DNA of 64,000 nt from Paenibacillus pectinilyticus (GCF_001700435.1 NZ_LYPC01000027.1:248380-312379); one strand, 5' to 3'; shown: positions 53,959 to 63,363, counted from the stretch's first letter. The notes: generated by a model not told the origin, from the letters alone. Numbers and translations are program-made.

Positions 53959-55728
53959 ATGCAGAAACAGATGAGGATGATGGACATGAATACTCAGTCA
54001 GAAGTCGCGATACAGTTTCATAAATTGATCGAAGAACAACGGATTTCTTCCGTATATCAACCAATTGTATCTTTGCAAGATGGGCAAGTGATGGGATATG
54101 AGGCCCTAACACGTGGACCGGTAGACAGTCCGTTTCATTCGCCACTCGCAATGTTTCAGTATGCGGAGCAGCAAGGCGAGTTATATCGACTAGAGAGATT
54201 GGCTCGTGAGAAAGCGATACAAGGTTCCATTTTGGAGCACGGACAGCAATTGTTATTTATTAATATTTCGTCACACGTTTTGGAGGATCCTGGTTTTATT
54301 CCTGGGAAAACACTTGAAATCTTGCAGCAGTATGGACTTCGTCCAAGCAATGTGGTGTTTGAGATCACGGAAAGAAGCTCGATCGAGGACTTCACTTTGG
54401 CTAAGAAAATTCTAGCCCATTACCGGACACAAGGCTATCGCATTGCGATTGATGACGCGGGGGCAGGATATTCTTCGCTTCAAGCCATTGCGGAGCTGCA
54501 GCCTGATTTTATTAAAATCGATCGTTCGTTGATCGAGAACATTCATTTGAATAAAGTGAAAGCGTATATACTTGAGACTTTTGTTACCTTTGCGCAGAAA
54601 ATGAACATCTCGTTGATTGCGGAGGGCATTGAACAGGTAGAAGAGCTGGCCAAATTAACACAAATGGGTGTGCATTATGCGCAAGGATTTTTACTCGGGA
54701 GGCCTTCTACATCGGTTGCGACGGTTCAAGACACACATAAAATGACCATTTGGCAGCATCGCAACGTACAAGGAGGAACTATGACTTGGCATATTGGCGA
54801 GCTGAAAACACCCGTAGGTGTGTTCCATACGAAAGTGCAAATTTCCGAAGTTGCGGAGTTTTTCAAAAAAAATCAAGAAGCAGTCGGAGTTGTCATCGTT
54901 CATGAAAACGAGCCCCGCGGTCTGGTGATGCGAGATCGGTTATTTCAACATTTAGCTGGACAATATGCGTTCTCCTTGTACTGGAACCGCACAATTGACA
55001 GTGTAATGGATGACTCTCCATTGATCGTGGATGAGTTAACGCCTGTGGAACAAGTATCTCAGATGGCAACATCCCGTGCGATTCACCATTTATATGACCT
55101 AGTGATCATAACGAGTCAGGGGAAGATGGCAGGATCTGCGTCCATTCGAACGATATTAGAGAGTATTACCAATGTGAAAATGGAGTCAGCCCGCGTAGCG
55201 AATCCACTTACGGGTCTTCCGGGGAATTTGCAAATTAATCGGGAGCTGAATAAGCGCCTTACAGCAAGAGTACCGTTTCATGTGATCTATGCGGATTTGG
55301 ATTATTTTAAATGGTATAATGATCGGTTCGGTTTCCAAAAAGGGGATCAATTAATTCAATATATGGCGGATTTAATGCAGCAAGCGATCGCTTTCTACGG
55401 AACGCCTACTGATTTTGTGGGACATGTTGGCGGGGATGATTTTATTGCAATTTCTACCTCATTATCACCTAAACTCTTATGTCAGGAAATCATCAATCGG
55501 TTTGAAACGGGTGTTCGTATGTTCTACGAAGGCGAAGAATGGGAGTATGTGGTGGATCGGGGCGGCACGCAAGTGAAAAGCGAGGGGGTCACGGTGTCCT
55601 TATCCTTAGTCATTTGCAATTGTGAGTCCCCTATTTCACTAGACTATATTTCGCAAACAGCAGCTCAGCTCAAGAAAAAAGCGAAGGCACATCAAGGCAG
55701 TATTTATTGTTTTCAAACGATTGGTTAA
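53959..55728 (+). CDS. c-di-GMP protein with EAL, CBS-pair and GGDEF domains
   Basis: 589 residues, cytoplasmic. EAL phosphodiesterase domain about 15-255: YEALTRGP, FINISSHVL, FEITERSSIEDF, IDDAGAGYSSL, DFIKIDR and AEGIEQVEEL keep the catalytic residues, so it can probably hydrolyse c-di-GMP. A CBS-pair region about 275-400 may bind a nucleotide. GGDEF domain about 410-585 with IYADLDYFKWYNDRFG and active-site GHVGGDDFIAIS (GGDDF form); no RxxD inhibitory site lies before it. Start: first ATG after TGGAGATAC; a later ATG (MNTQSEV, 53986) is possible. No terminator is evident before the convergent HAD gene. Confidence 0.93.
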   Translation: MQKQMRMMDMNTQSEVAIQFHKLIEEQRISSVYQPIVSLQDGQVMGYEALTRGPVDSPFHSPLAMFQYAEQQGELYRLERLAREKAIQGSILEHGQQLLFINISSHVLEDPGFIPGKTLEILQQYGLRPSNVVFEITERSSIEDFTLAKKILAHYRTQGYRIAIDDAGAGYSSLQAIAELQPDFIKIDRSLIENIHLNKVKAYILETFVTFAQKMNISLIAEGIEQVEELAKLTQMGVHYAQGFLLGRPSTSVATVQDTHKMTIWQHRNVQGGTMTWHIGELKTPVGVFHTKVQISEVAEFFKKNQEAVGVVIVHENEPRGLVMRDRLFQHLAGQYAFSLYWNRTIDSVMDDSPLIVDELTPVEQVSQMATSRAIHHLYDLVIITSQGKMAGSASIRTILESITNVKMESARVANPLTGLPGNLQINRELNKRLTARVPFHVIYADLDYFKWYNDRFGFQKGDQLIQYMADLMQQAIAFYGTPTDFVGHVGGDDFIAISTSLSPKLLCQEIINRFETGVRMFYEGEEWEYVVDRGGTQVKSEGVTVSLSLVICNCESPISLDYISQTAAQLKKKAKAHQGSIYCFQTIG

Positions 55729-55764
55729 GTCAATGAAAACCCATGAAAAATCATGTTTATAGAT

Positions 55765-56514
55765 TCAAAATGTATAAATCAGTTGCTTGAAGGAACGGAC
55801 GATGATCACTTTCTGTTTACCGATTCGTCTCTCTGAAATTTTCTTAATATTCCCCGGATGTATCCAAACCGCGTCCATTCCCGTAGAAGCAGCGCCGACC
55901 ACATCATTGCGCCATGAGTTGCCGACCATCACACTTTGGTTGGCCTGCATACTCATGGATCGCAGCGCTCCTTCAAAAATCGCTGGATGCGGCTTCCGCG
56001 GCCCATCATTCTCCGAAGTAAACAATCGCTCATGATCAAACCACGCTGTTAATTTCATTTTCTCTAGATTACGCTGCAGCCGTTTCCGATTTCCATTGCT
56101 AATAATCGCAAGCTTATAATGGTGAGAGAGCGCTTCGAGCGTATCCTCTACACCTGGAAATAGGGCAACGAAATGATCCTCCCGTTCTTCCACTTGATTG
56201 AAAAAAGAACGTGTGAATGCCGTATTCACCCCCAAAGGATATGGATGGAGCGCCTTGATTAAACAAATATGCCGGAGTTCGTCAGGTGAGATGGGGCTTC
56301 GGATGGGTGTTTTACGATGGCGGCTCCACTCGGACTTATAGCTTTGCAGGGCCTCTTGCGCGGTCAACTTCGAATCGTCATTCTCCCATCTGGCCGTGAA
56401 ATCTTGCATAACTTCAAGAAAAGCCGAGTCAAAGCATTGTCTGCGATCGAGAATCGTATTGTTCATATCAAAAAAAATAAGCTTTTTACGTGCGGGTGAG
56501 AAAAAAGGGCTCAT
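55765..56514 (-). CDS. HAD-superfamily hydrolase
   Basis: 249 residues. HAD motifs: motif I FFDMNNTIL (Asp16 nucleophile), motif II AIISNGNRK, Lys in GPRKPHPAIFEGAL and motif IV MVGNSWRNDVVGA. Motif I reads D-M-N-N-T, so the usual second aspartate (DxD) that serves as acid/base is asparagine. The helical cap lies about 20-130. The family contains phosphatases, dehalogenases and others; the substitution makes an ordinary phosphatase role less certain. The start ATG follows AGAAGGAGGTTCTCCGT on the minus strand. Divergent from polA. Confidence 0.88.
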   Translation of the reverse strand: MSPFFSPARKKLIFFDMNNTILDRRQCFDSAFLEVMQDFTARWENDDSKLTAQEALQSYKSEWSRHRKTPIRSPISPDELRHICLIKALHPYPLGVNTAFTRSFFNQVEEREDHFVALFPGVEDTLEALSHHYKLAIISNGNRKRLQRNLEKMKLTAWFDHERLFTSENDGPRKPHPAIFEGALRSMSMQANQSVMVGNSWRNDVVGAASTGMDAVWIHPGNIKKISERRIGKQKVIIVRSFKQLIYTF

Positions 56515-56558
56515 ACGGAGAACCTCCTTCTGAAGACCGGGCCATCCTAACGTGCAGC

Positions 56559-56607
56559 TATCAGAAATTATTTTTTTGACACGGATAAGTTGGCTGTATT
56601 TCTGATA
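56559..56607. promoter_or_regulatory. Inverted repeat around a -35-like sequence upstream of polA
   Basis: TATCAGAAAT (56559-56568) and ATTTCTGATA (56598-56607) are exact complements enclosing 29 bases that include TTGACA (56576-56581). Confidence 0.4.
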
Positions 56608-56739
56608 AACGCTCCTGTCCGAGAGGGACTGTGTATTCGTTTATTCTGGTTCCTTACATGTTTATGTAGTGAACCGTTTTTTTATTTTAATTTCGTATGC
56701 TATGATGAAGGAAGTATGTCAAAAATCGGGGTGGAACTT

Positions 56740-59403
56740 ATGGATAAGCTTATTATTATTGATGGGAACTCAATTGCGTTTCGTGCCTTCTATGCGCTGC
56801 CGCTGCTTAGCAATTCAAGTGGTTTACACACGAATGCCGTTTATGGCTTCACAACTATGCTTTTGAAATTAATTGAAGAAGAAAAACCGACCCATTTTCT
56901 CGTTGCCTTTGATGCTGGGAAAATTACGTTTCGACATAAAGAATACACGGAATACAAAGGCGGCCGTGCCAAAACGCCGTCGGAGCTCTCGGAACAATTT
57001 CCACTGATTAAAGAACTGCTAAAGGCCTTCAAAATCCCGCAATTCGAACTGTCCGGCTATGAAGCTGATGATATCATCGGGACGTTGACAAAAGCGGCGG
57101 ATGCTAAAGGGGAAAAGGTTCTTCTCGTTTCTGGAGATAAGGACATGCTTCAACTGGCATCGGAGCAGGTCACAGTTGCGATTACCCGCAAGGGAATCAG
57201 TGAGATGGATCGGTTCGATCCAGAAGCGATTAAAGAGAAGTATGGTCTAACACCGAATCAAATTATCGACTTGAAGGGTCTTATGGGCGATACGTCCGAT
57301 AATATTCCGGGCATCCCCGGCGTAGGTGAGAAGACAGCGCTTAAAATGCTGCACGATTTCGGAACAGTCGAAGAAGTGTTGGCCAATACGGCAAGTCTGA
57401 AAGGCAAGATGAAAGAGAAAGTGGAAGAGCATGCCAAGAGCGCCCTCATGAGCAAAGAGCTGGCAACGATCTATCGTGAAGTTCCGATGGAGACCGCTTG
57501 GGATTCGTTCCGCTATGAAGGTTTTGATGGACAAGCACTGTCCAGCATGTTCCGCAAACTAGAATTCAAATCGTTGCTAGAGAAAATGGATTTCGGGTCC
57601 GTTCCCGTGGAGGCCGAAGATCTTATCATTGAGAATTTGGAAGCTGTTGCCGTTACCGAAGCCAATGTAGGTGAGCTGATTGCCAAATTGGACGACCATG
57701 CCGCTATCCATGTGGAAGCGGTAGGCGAGAACCCGCACCAAGCCATCATGGTTGGGGTGGTATGGTTCATTGACGACGGTGCAACCAACACGTCGTATTA
57801 TGTGCCGTTCCCGCTGCTGCAAAGCGCAGCTGGTCAGCCGCTGCGCGACTGGCTCAGCGATGCGTCGAAGAAGAAGCAGCTCTTCGACCTGCACCGCGCG
57901 CAGCTGGCGCTCGCGTGGCAAGGCATCCACCTCGCAGGGGTGGATTTCGATGTGCTGCTGGCCGCCTATCTCCTCGATCCGACGGAGTCGAATCTGTCCT
58001 TAAGCGGCCTGTCTGTGAAATATGGTCTGCCTAACGTGAAGGCAGACGAGGATGTCTTCGGCAAAGGCGCGAAGTTTCGCCTGCCGGAACTCGCTGCGCT
58101 TAGCGACCACTTGGGTCGCAAAGCGATGGCGATGGCGCGCATGGTGCCCGTGCTGCGGGATGAATTAGAGAAGGGCGAGATGCATCGCCTCTTCTACGAG
58201 CTTGAGCTGCCTCTCGCAGGCGTTCTAGCCGAGATGGAGATGCGCGGCATCACCGTGGATGCCGAAGGGCTCAAATCGCTCGGTGCGGAGCTTATCAAGC
58301 AGCTGGAGACGATCATGTCCAGCATCTATAAGCTCGCCGGCGTCGAGTTCAACATCAACTCACCGAAGCAGCTTGGTGAGGTGCTATTCGAGAAGCTGGG
58401 ATTGCCAGCTTCGAAGAAGACCAAGACCGGCTACTCGACCGATGCCGAGGTGCTGGAACGTCTTGCCCCTTACAACGAAGTTGTGGGGCAGATCCTGCAC
58501 TACCGCTCACTTGCGAAGCTGCAGTCGACGTATGTCGAGGGGCTGCTCAAAGAGGTGCGGCCAGAGACCGGTAAGGTGCACACCTATTACCGGCAAACAA
58601 TCGCCGCGACGGGCCGTCTCAGCAGCCAGTTCCCGAACCTCCAGAACATTCCGATTCGTCTGGAGGAGGGCCGTAAGATCCGCAAGGTCTTCGTTCCATC
58701 CGAACCAGGATGGTACATTCTTGCTGCGGATTACTCGCAGATCGAGCTGCGCGTGCTAGCGCACATTTCACAGGATGAGAAGCTGACCGAAGCGTTTCTT
58801 GAGAATATGGATATTCATACGAAGACAGCTATGGACGTCTTCGGCGTAGAGGAAAGTGCGGTCGACAGCAATATGCGCCGTCAAGCGAAAGCCGTTAATT
58901 TCGGTATAGTGTATGGCATCAGTGAGTATGGCTTGTCTCAGAACTTAGATATTACCCGTAAAGAAGCAGGGCAGTTCATTGAACAGTATTTCGCTGTGTT
59001 CCAAGGGGTTCGCCGATATATGGATGAAATTGTAAAGGATGCCCGCAGGGATGGATATGTCACAACCTTACTGCAGCGTCGCCGTTATTTACCTGAAATT
59101 ACAGCATCGAACTTTAATATCCGTTCATTCGCAGAACGAACTGCGATGAACACGCCGATTCAGGGAACAGCTGCAGATATCATTAAGCTGGCCATGGTTC
59201 AAATGGCAGACCGTTTGGTAAAAGAAGGACTGAAGAGCCGCATGCTGCTTCAAGTACACGATGAGCTTGTTTTCGAAGTACCGGCAGATGAATTGGACAT
59301 TATGCGTGAGCTCGTGCCAGAGGTTATGGCAGCCGCACTGAAGCTGGATGTTCCGCTGCGGGCGGACGTGGATTTCGGTCTTACTTGGTATGATGCGAAG
59401 TAG
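56740..59403 (+). CDS. polA: DNA polymerase I
   Basis: 887 residues from the ATG after GGGGTGGAACTT; a longer frame to 56590 covers non-conserved sequence and is rejected. N-terminal 5'-3' exonuclease (IDGNSIAFRAFYALP, GYEADDIIGTL, GDKDMLQLA, GLMGDTSDNIPGIPGVGEKT), a degenerate 3'-5' exonuclease region as in Bacillus Pol I (no proofreading DxE motif visible), and the polymerase domain with motif A AADYSQIELRVLAH, motif B RRQAKAVNFGIVYG and motif C LQVHDELVFEV. Fills gaps in replication and repair. Start of a conserved repair cluster with mutM and coaE. A segment near 57780-58700 is noticeably richer in GC than its surroundings. Confidence 0.97.
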   Translation: MDKLIIIDGNSIAFRAFYALPLLSNSSGLHTNAVYGFTTMLLKLIEEEKPTHFLVAFDAGKITFRHKEYTEYKGGRAKTPSELSEQFPLIKELLKAFKIPQFELSGYEADDIIGTLTKAADAKGEKVLLVSGDKDMLQLASEQVTVAITRKGISEMDRFDPEAIKEKYGLTPNQIIDLKGLMGDTSDNIPGIPGVGEKTALKMLHDFGTVEEVLANTASLKGKMKEKVEEHAKSALMSKELATIYREVPMETAWDSFRYEGFDGQALSSMFRKLEFKSLLEKMDFGSVPVEAEDLIIENLEAVAVTEANVGELIAKLDDHAAIHVEAVGENPHQAIMVGVVWFIDDGATNTSYYVPFPLLQSAAGQPLRDWLSDASKKKQLFDLHRAQLALAWQGIHLAGVDFDVLLAAYLLDPTESNLSLSGLSVKYGLPNVKADEDVFGKGAKFRLPELAALSDHLGRKAMAMARMVPVLRDELEKGEMHRLFYELELPLAGVLAEMEMRGITVDAEGLKSLGAELIKQLETIMSSIYKLAGVEFNINSPKQLGEVLFEKLGLPASKKTKTGYSTDAEVLERLAPYNEVVGQILHYRSLAKLQSTYVEGLLKEVRPETGKVHTYYRQTIAATGRLSSQFPNLQNIPIRLEEGRKIRKVFVPSEPGWYILAADYSQIELRVLAHISQDEKLTEAFLENMDIHTKTAMDVFGVEESAVDSNMRRQAKAVNFGIVYGISEYGLSQNLDITRKEAGQFIEQYFAVFQGVRRYMDEIVKDARRDGYVTTLLQRRRYLPEITASNFNIRSFAERTAMNTPIQGTAADIIKLAMVQMADRLVKEGLKSRMLLQVHDELVFEVPADELDIMRELVPEVMAAALKLDVPLRADVDFGLTWYDAK

Positions 59404-59456
59404 AAAGGGTTCCATCCGAGTTAGCTGCTCCCACATCATGAAGGAGGTGAATACCC

Positions 59457-60317
59457 TTGCCTGAGCTACCCGAGGTTGAAACCGTCAAACGTACATTAAA
59501 TGAATTAATTACAGGAAAAACAATTGACCATGTGAAGGTCAGGCTGCCTCGTATCATACAGAAGCCTGACGACATTCAGCAATTTGAAATCCTACTGCAA
59601 GGACAAATCATTGAAACGATTGAACGAAGAGGCAAGTTTCTCCGTTTCGTGCTGTCCGATTATGTGATGGTCTCCCATTTACGAATGGAAGGCCGATATG
59701 GCTTATACGCGGGAGATGATCCGCTAGAACCGCATACCCATGTGCTATTTCGTTTTACAGATGGGAGTGAGCTGCGGTATAAAGATGTTCGTCAATTCGG
59801 CACGATGCATCTGTTCCCGAAAGGGGAAGAGCTGCAACAGGCTCCCTTAGTTAAGCTCGGATTAGAGCCGTTGGATGAGGCATTCACCTTCGAAGCTTTT
59901 CGCAATGTGATTGCCCATCGCTCGACGAAGATTAAGCCCTTGCTGCTCAATCAAGCATATATTGTGGGTATTGGGAATATTTATGTAGACGAGTCCCTGT
60001 TCTTAGCTCGCATTCATCCCGAACGGGAAGCCTCCTCGCTTACCAAGAAAGAGCTCATGCTGCTCCACGAGGCGATCATTCGTACCCTCCAAGACTCTGT
60101 TGAGGTTGGTGGTTCATCGATCAAATCGTATGTCAATGGACAAGGTGAGATCGGTCTTTTCCAACATCAACTGAACATTTATGGCAGGCAATCACAGCCT
60201 TGCAAATCCTGCGGAAATGAGATTGTCAAAACCGTTGTCGGCGGCAGAGGGACACACATTTGTCTTACCTGCCAACCGTTGAAACGCGGGCGTACCACAA
60301 AGAAGTCTGAGAAATAG
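59457..60317 (+). CDS. mutM: Formamidopyrimidine-DNA glycosylase
   Basis: 286 residues from a TTG preceded by GGAGGTGAATACC. The processed N-terminus PELPEVETVKR contains the catalytic proline and Glu. The DNA-binding H2TH region (YIVGIGNIYVDESLFLARIH) and the C-terminal zinc finger (CKSCGNEIVKTVVGGRGTHIC) are complete. It removes 8-oxoguanine and cuts the abasic site. 53 bases after polA, as in B. subtilis. Confidence 0.97.
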   Translation: MPELPEVETVKRTLNELITGKTIDHVKVRLPRIIQKPDDIQQFEILLQGQIIETIERRGKFLRFVLSDYVMVSHLRMEGRYGLYAGDDPLEPHTHVLFRFTDGSELRYKDVRQFGTMHLFPKGEELQQAPLVKLGLEPLDEAFTFEAFRNVIAHRSTKIKPLLLNQAYIVGIGNIYVDESLFLARIHPEREASSLTKKELMLLHEAIIRTLQDSVEVGGSSIKSYVNGQGEIGLFQHQLNIYGRQSQPCKSCGNEIVKTVVGGRGTHICLTCQPLKRGRTTKKSEK

Positions 60318-60415
60318 GCACGAGAAGCGTACCCTCCCCATATGATATGGAGTACTTAGCCTAGATAAACAGCTCGCAGAGCTCGTTGTCAGGTAAAACG
60401 CTTAGGAGGGGTCGT

Positions 60416-61165
60416 ATGCTCCCGGTCATTTCTCTGCTTATTTTGGCATTTGCCGTTTCATTGGATGGGTTCGGTGTTGGTGTTATGTATGGGTTACGTA
60501 AAATCCGAATCCCGCTCGTTTCAATTGCGATAATATCGCTGTGGTCCGGCATCATCATCTTCACCTCGATGCAGATCGGCGTTCTCATGTCATCCTTTAT
60601 GTCACCTTCTTTTGCGAAACGGATTGGAGCTGTCATTCTCATAGGAATTGGTACTTGGGCACTGATCCAAACCAAACAAGGCCAGAAAGATCAGAAAGAC
60701 CAAGCGCAGCAGGATGCAGGTGCGATTACACGCGAGCAGTTGGCCGTTAGTTCTATTCCCTTAACAGACATTCGTAACTCTGGTTACGTGGAGCCACTGG
60801 CTTTTGACACCTTGCAAAGAACCAAAGAGATTCTCAGTATTGAATTGAAACGGTTTGGTCTTGTTATTCAAATCCTACGTACGCCTTCCATCGCAGATGT
60901 TGATAAGTCTGGGAATATTTCAGCCTCTGAGGCTACCTTGCTTGGCTTAGCGCTGTCTTTGGACGCTTTTGGAGCGGGTATTGGTGCAGCGCTTCTTGGT
61001 TTCGTACCTCTTTTAACCGCTTCAGTTATATCGCTGTCGAGTGGGTCTTTACTTGCATTAGGGTTGCGAGTTGGTTTCCGGTATGCAGAAATGCCTTGGC
61101 TCAAGAAGTTATCTATCCTTCCGGGTTGTGTACTTATTCTTATGGGAATTCTGAAAATGCTGTAA
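60416..61165 (+). CDS. ytaF: Sporulation membrane protein YtaF (MntP-like)
   Basis: 249 residues from the ATG after TTAGGAGGGGTCGT. Two halves of three membrane helices related to the MntP/YtaF family: LLILAFAVSLDGFGVGVMYG and LGLALSLDAFGAGIGAALLG carry the repeated LDxFGxG motif. A polar loop of about 110 residues links the halves. YtaF is made during sporulation in Bacillus; its transport role is unproven. Placed between mutM and coaE as in B. subtilis. Confidence 0.92.
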   Translation: MLPVISLLILAFAVSLDGFGVGVMYGLRKIRIPLVSIAIISLWSGIIIFTSMQIGVLMSSFMSPSFAKRIGAVILIGIGTWALIQTKQGQKDQKDQAQQDAGAITREQLAVSSIPLTDIRNSGYVEPLAFDTLQRTKEILSIELKRFGLVIQILRTPSIADVDKSGNISASEATLLGLALSLDAFGAGIGAALLGFVPLLTASVISLSSGSLLALGLRVGFRYAEMPWLKKLSILPGCVLILMGILKML

Positions 61166-61208
61166 TCCATTCATCTACATCTATGAAACGTTTAGGAGAG
61201 ATCAGCTT

Positions 61209-61805
61209 ATGAATATCGGCTTAACAGGAGGCATTGCCTGTGGAAAAAGCACGGTTAGCTCCATGCTCGTTAGCCGCGGTGCCCTTTTAGTAGATGCAGA
61301 TCAGATCGCTCGTGACGTTGTCCTGCCTGGCAGCCCTGTTCTTGAACAGGTTGCTGCACACTTTGGACAAGCAGTGATTGGTACGGATGGATCTTTGCAA
61401 CGCAAAAAATTAGGTGAAATTATTTTCGGCTCCCCAGAAGCGCGTAAGCAGTTGGAGGAGATCCTTCATCCCCCTATTCGCGCAAGCATGCGTGAACAAA
61501 TGGCAGCGTATGAACGGGACAACCCAACGAAGCTCGTTGTGGTCGATGTTCCTTTACTCATAGAATCGAATTTGATGTCGATGTTCCAGGAAATTATGGT
61601 TGTGTATGTGCCGCGTCATATTCAATTGGAGCGTCTTATGGCGCGCGATGGATTAACGGTAGAAACGGCTCAGCTTCGGCTAGATGCACAAATGTCGATT
61701 GAAGAGAAGCGTAAGCTGGCGGATATCGTTATTGATAATAGTGGAACATGGGAAGAAACCAACATGAGGGTGGAGCGGTTTTGGGTAGGGAAGGGATTAG
61801 CATGA
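61209..61805 (+). CDS. coaE: Dephospho-CoA kinase
   Basis: 198 residues. Catalyses the last step of coenzyme A synthesis. P-loop GLTGGIACGKST at the N-terminus, VDADQIARDVV, and VVDVPLLIE as expected. TAGGAGAGATCAGCTT precedes the ATG. Its stop overlaps the ATG of the next gene by four bases. Confidence 0.96.
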   Translation: MNIGLTGGIACGKSTVSSMLVSRGALLVDADQIARDVVLPGSPVLEQVAAHFGQAVIGTDGSLQRKKLGEIIFGSPEARKQLEEILHPPIRASMREQMAAYERDNPTKLVVVDVPLLIESNLMSMFQEIMVVYVPRHIQLERLMARDGLTVETAQLRLDAQMSIEEKRKLADIVIDNSGTWEETNMRVERFWVGKGLA

Positions 61806-62407
61806 CGTTCTTTCGAAAAAAACGAATGTTTGCTCTTTTACTTATCATTTTTGTCATGATTCTCTTTATGAATAGCTCTTATATCGGAAGAAAGCTTTAC
61901 CCGATCTACTTTCAGCAGGAAATTAAGCAGAGTGCGGCGAAACACAATATAGACCCTTTTCTGATTGCTGCGATTATTCGAGTGGAAACGAATTATAAGT
62001 ATCATTTACAATCGAGTAAAGGGGCAATTGGGCTTATGCAGCTCATGCCAGACACAGCCGACTGGATTGTGGAATCCTCTAATCTTGGGCCGCATACTCA
62101 GGAAGATTTACTTCGCGTGGATGTGAACATTTACTTGGGGTCGTGGTATCTGAATTGGCTCATCAAACATTATAATGGCAATTTAGTTTACGCCATCGCG
62201 GCCTATAATGCGGGTCAAGGCAACGTAAATAAGTGGAAAAATAACGGTGTTTGGGACGGTACTGAAGGGAATATTCGTGATATTCCGTTTGGCGAAACGC
62301 GACACTATGTGCAACGGGTTCTGTATTATTATGAGAAGTATACGAAGCTTTACACAGATCAATGGAACGGTGTTGCCATGTCCTCATACAAAGAAGCATT
62401 GGACTAG
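61802..62407 (+). CDS. Lytic transglycosylase, SLT domain
   Basis: 201 residues from the ATG overlapping the coaE stop (site GGGAAGGGA). N-terminal membrane anchor (RMFALLLIIFVMILFMNS), then a lysozyme-like SLT domain: catalytic Glu in IIRVETNYKYH, GAIGLMQLMPDTA, and AIAAYNAGQGNVNKW. Cleaves peptidoglycan strands with formation of 1,6-anhydro ends. A gene of this kind beside coaE is common in Bacillus and Paenibacillus; a role in growth or sporulation is possible. Confidence 0.93.
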   Translation: MTFFRKKRMFALLLIIFVMILFMNSSYIGRKLYPIYFQQEIKQSAAKHNIDPFLIAAIIRVETNYKYHLQSSKGAIGLMQLMPDTADWIVESSNLGPHTQEDLLRVDVNIYLGSWYLNWLIKHYNGNLVYAIAAYNAGQGNVNKWKNNGVWDGTEGNIRDIPFGETRHYVQRVLYYYEKYTKLYTDQWNGVAMSSYKEALD

Positions 62408-62440
62408 CTCCCGGGGGAGCGAAGAGTCCAATGCTTCCTG
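62392..62440. terminator. Hairpin between the transglycosylase and SASP genes
   Basis: GAAGCATTGGACT / AGTCCAATGCTTC with inner GCTCCC/GGGAGC. It overlaps the last codons of the transglycosylase. T-runs are weak, so its efficiency is uncertain; it may serve both convergent genes. Confidence 0.6.
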
Positions 62441-62473
62441 TGTGGCAGAGTCACGAGCCTGGTTGATTCAAAA

Positions 62474-62683
62474 TTATTTGAATTGACCTGCTAGAGATTG
62501 TTCTGCGATTTGTACCAGGCGACGAGTAATGCTACCACCAATAGAGCCAGTGTCACGAGAAGTCATGTTGCCATAGTAGCCATCTTGTGGGATAGCGATA
62601 CCTAGCTCTTGAGCTACCTCGTACTTCAACTGATCCAAGGCTGCATTTGCTTGTGGAACGACTAAAGTGTTGCTTGAGCTCAT
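62474..62683 (-). CDS. Small acid-soluble spore protein, alpha/beta type
   Basis: 69 residues. Conserved SASP features: LDQLKYEVAQELGIAIPQDG with the Glu-Ile type site cut by the germination protease, and GNMTSRDTGSIGGSITRRLV that binds DNA. These proteins coat spore DNA and protect it from UV and heat. AAGGAGGTGAACAGAC precedes the ATG. Presence shows that the host forms endospores. It is divergent from nrdR. Confidence 0.97.
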   Translation of the reverse strand: MSSSNTLVVPQANAALDQLKYEVAQELGIAIPQDGYYGNMTSRDTGSIGGSITRRLVQIAEQSLAGQFK

Positions 62684-62794
62684 GTCTGTTCACCTCCTTG
62701 TCGGTTGGTAAATCTATTGTGTGCAGTACGCAGAGTTTCAAGACATGTAACATCTGGTAAAGAATATGATCAGAAAGAAAGGAGGGGAAAGCGA

Positions 62795-63274
62795 ATGAAA
62801 TGTCCGTTCTGTGACCATTCTGGTACGAAAGTGCTTGATTCAAGGTCCGCCAATGAGAATAAATCCATTCGTCGCCGTCGTGAGTGTGAGAAATGCGCGC
62901 GTAGATTCACGACCTTCGAGATGGTAGAAGAAACACCCCTAATTGTGATTAAGAAGGATGGAAGTCGGGAAGAATTTAGTCGTGAGAAAATATTGCGAGG
63001 TCTAATTCGTGCTTGCGAGAAAAGACCTGTATCCATGGAACGACTGGAGATGCTGGTGTCTGAAGTTGAAATGCAGCTGCGCACGACTGCACATGCCGAA
63101 GTAGATAGCCTAGGCATTGGCGAAATTGTGATGGAGCAATTGTACCCCGTCGATGAAGTGGCCTACATTCGCTTCGCCTCTGTGTATAGACAATTCAAGG
63201 ATATCAACATGTTCCTGAAGGAGTTAACGCAAATATTGGGAAAGCATGACACCGGATTACTCCGGGATAAATAG
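62795..63274 (+). CDS. nrdR: Transcriptional repressor NrdR
   Basis: 159 residues from the ATG after AAAGGAGGGGAAAGCGA; a 30-codon upstream extension is not part of the family. Zinc ribbon MKCPFCDHSGTKVLDSRS ... CEKCARRFTTFE, then an ATP-cone domain (VIKKDGSREEFSREKILRGL). Represses ribonucleotide reductase genes according to dATP/ATP. Last gene of the conserved polA-nrdR stretch. Confidence 0.96.
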   Translation: MKCPFCDHSGTKVLDSRSANENKSIRRRRECEKCARRFTTFEMVEETPLIVIKKDGSREEFSREKILRGLIRACEKRPVSMERLEMLVSEVEMQLRTTAHAEVDSLGIGEIVMEQLYPVDEVAYIRFASVYRQFKDINMFLKELTQILGKHDTGLLRDK

Positions 63275-63303
63275 ATTGTTTTGCCTGTATGCGTAACATA
63301 ACG

Positions 63304-63352
63304 AAGCCGCTTCATCGCGTGTGTTTCAATCACGAGATGAAGCGGCTTTCTT
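63304..63352 (+). terminator. Rho-independent terminator of nrdR
   Basis: AAGCCGCTTCATC / GATGAAGCGGCTT with inner CGTG/CACG, followed by TCTTT; also suitable for the convergent DUF4183 gene. Confidence 0.85.
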
Positions 63353-63363
63353 TGCCTGTTAGC

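Noticed and set aside
56590..56739. Longer N-terminus for DNA polymerase I
   Set aside because: The conserved protein starts MDKLIIIDGNSIAFRAFY at 56740 with a ribosome site in front.
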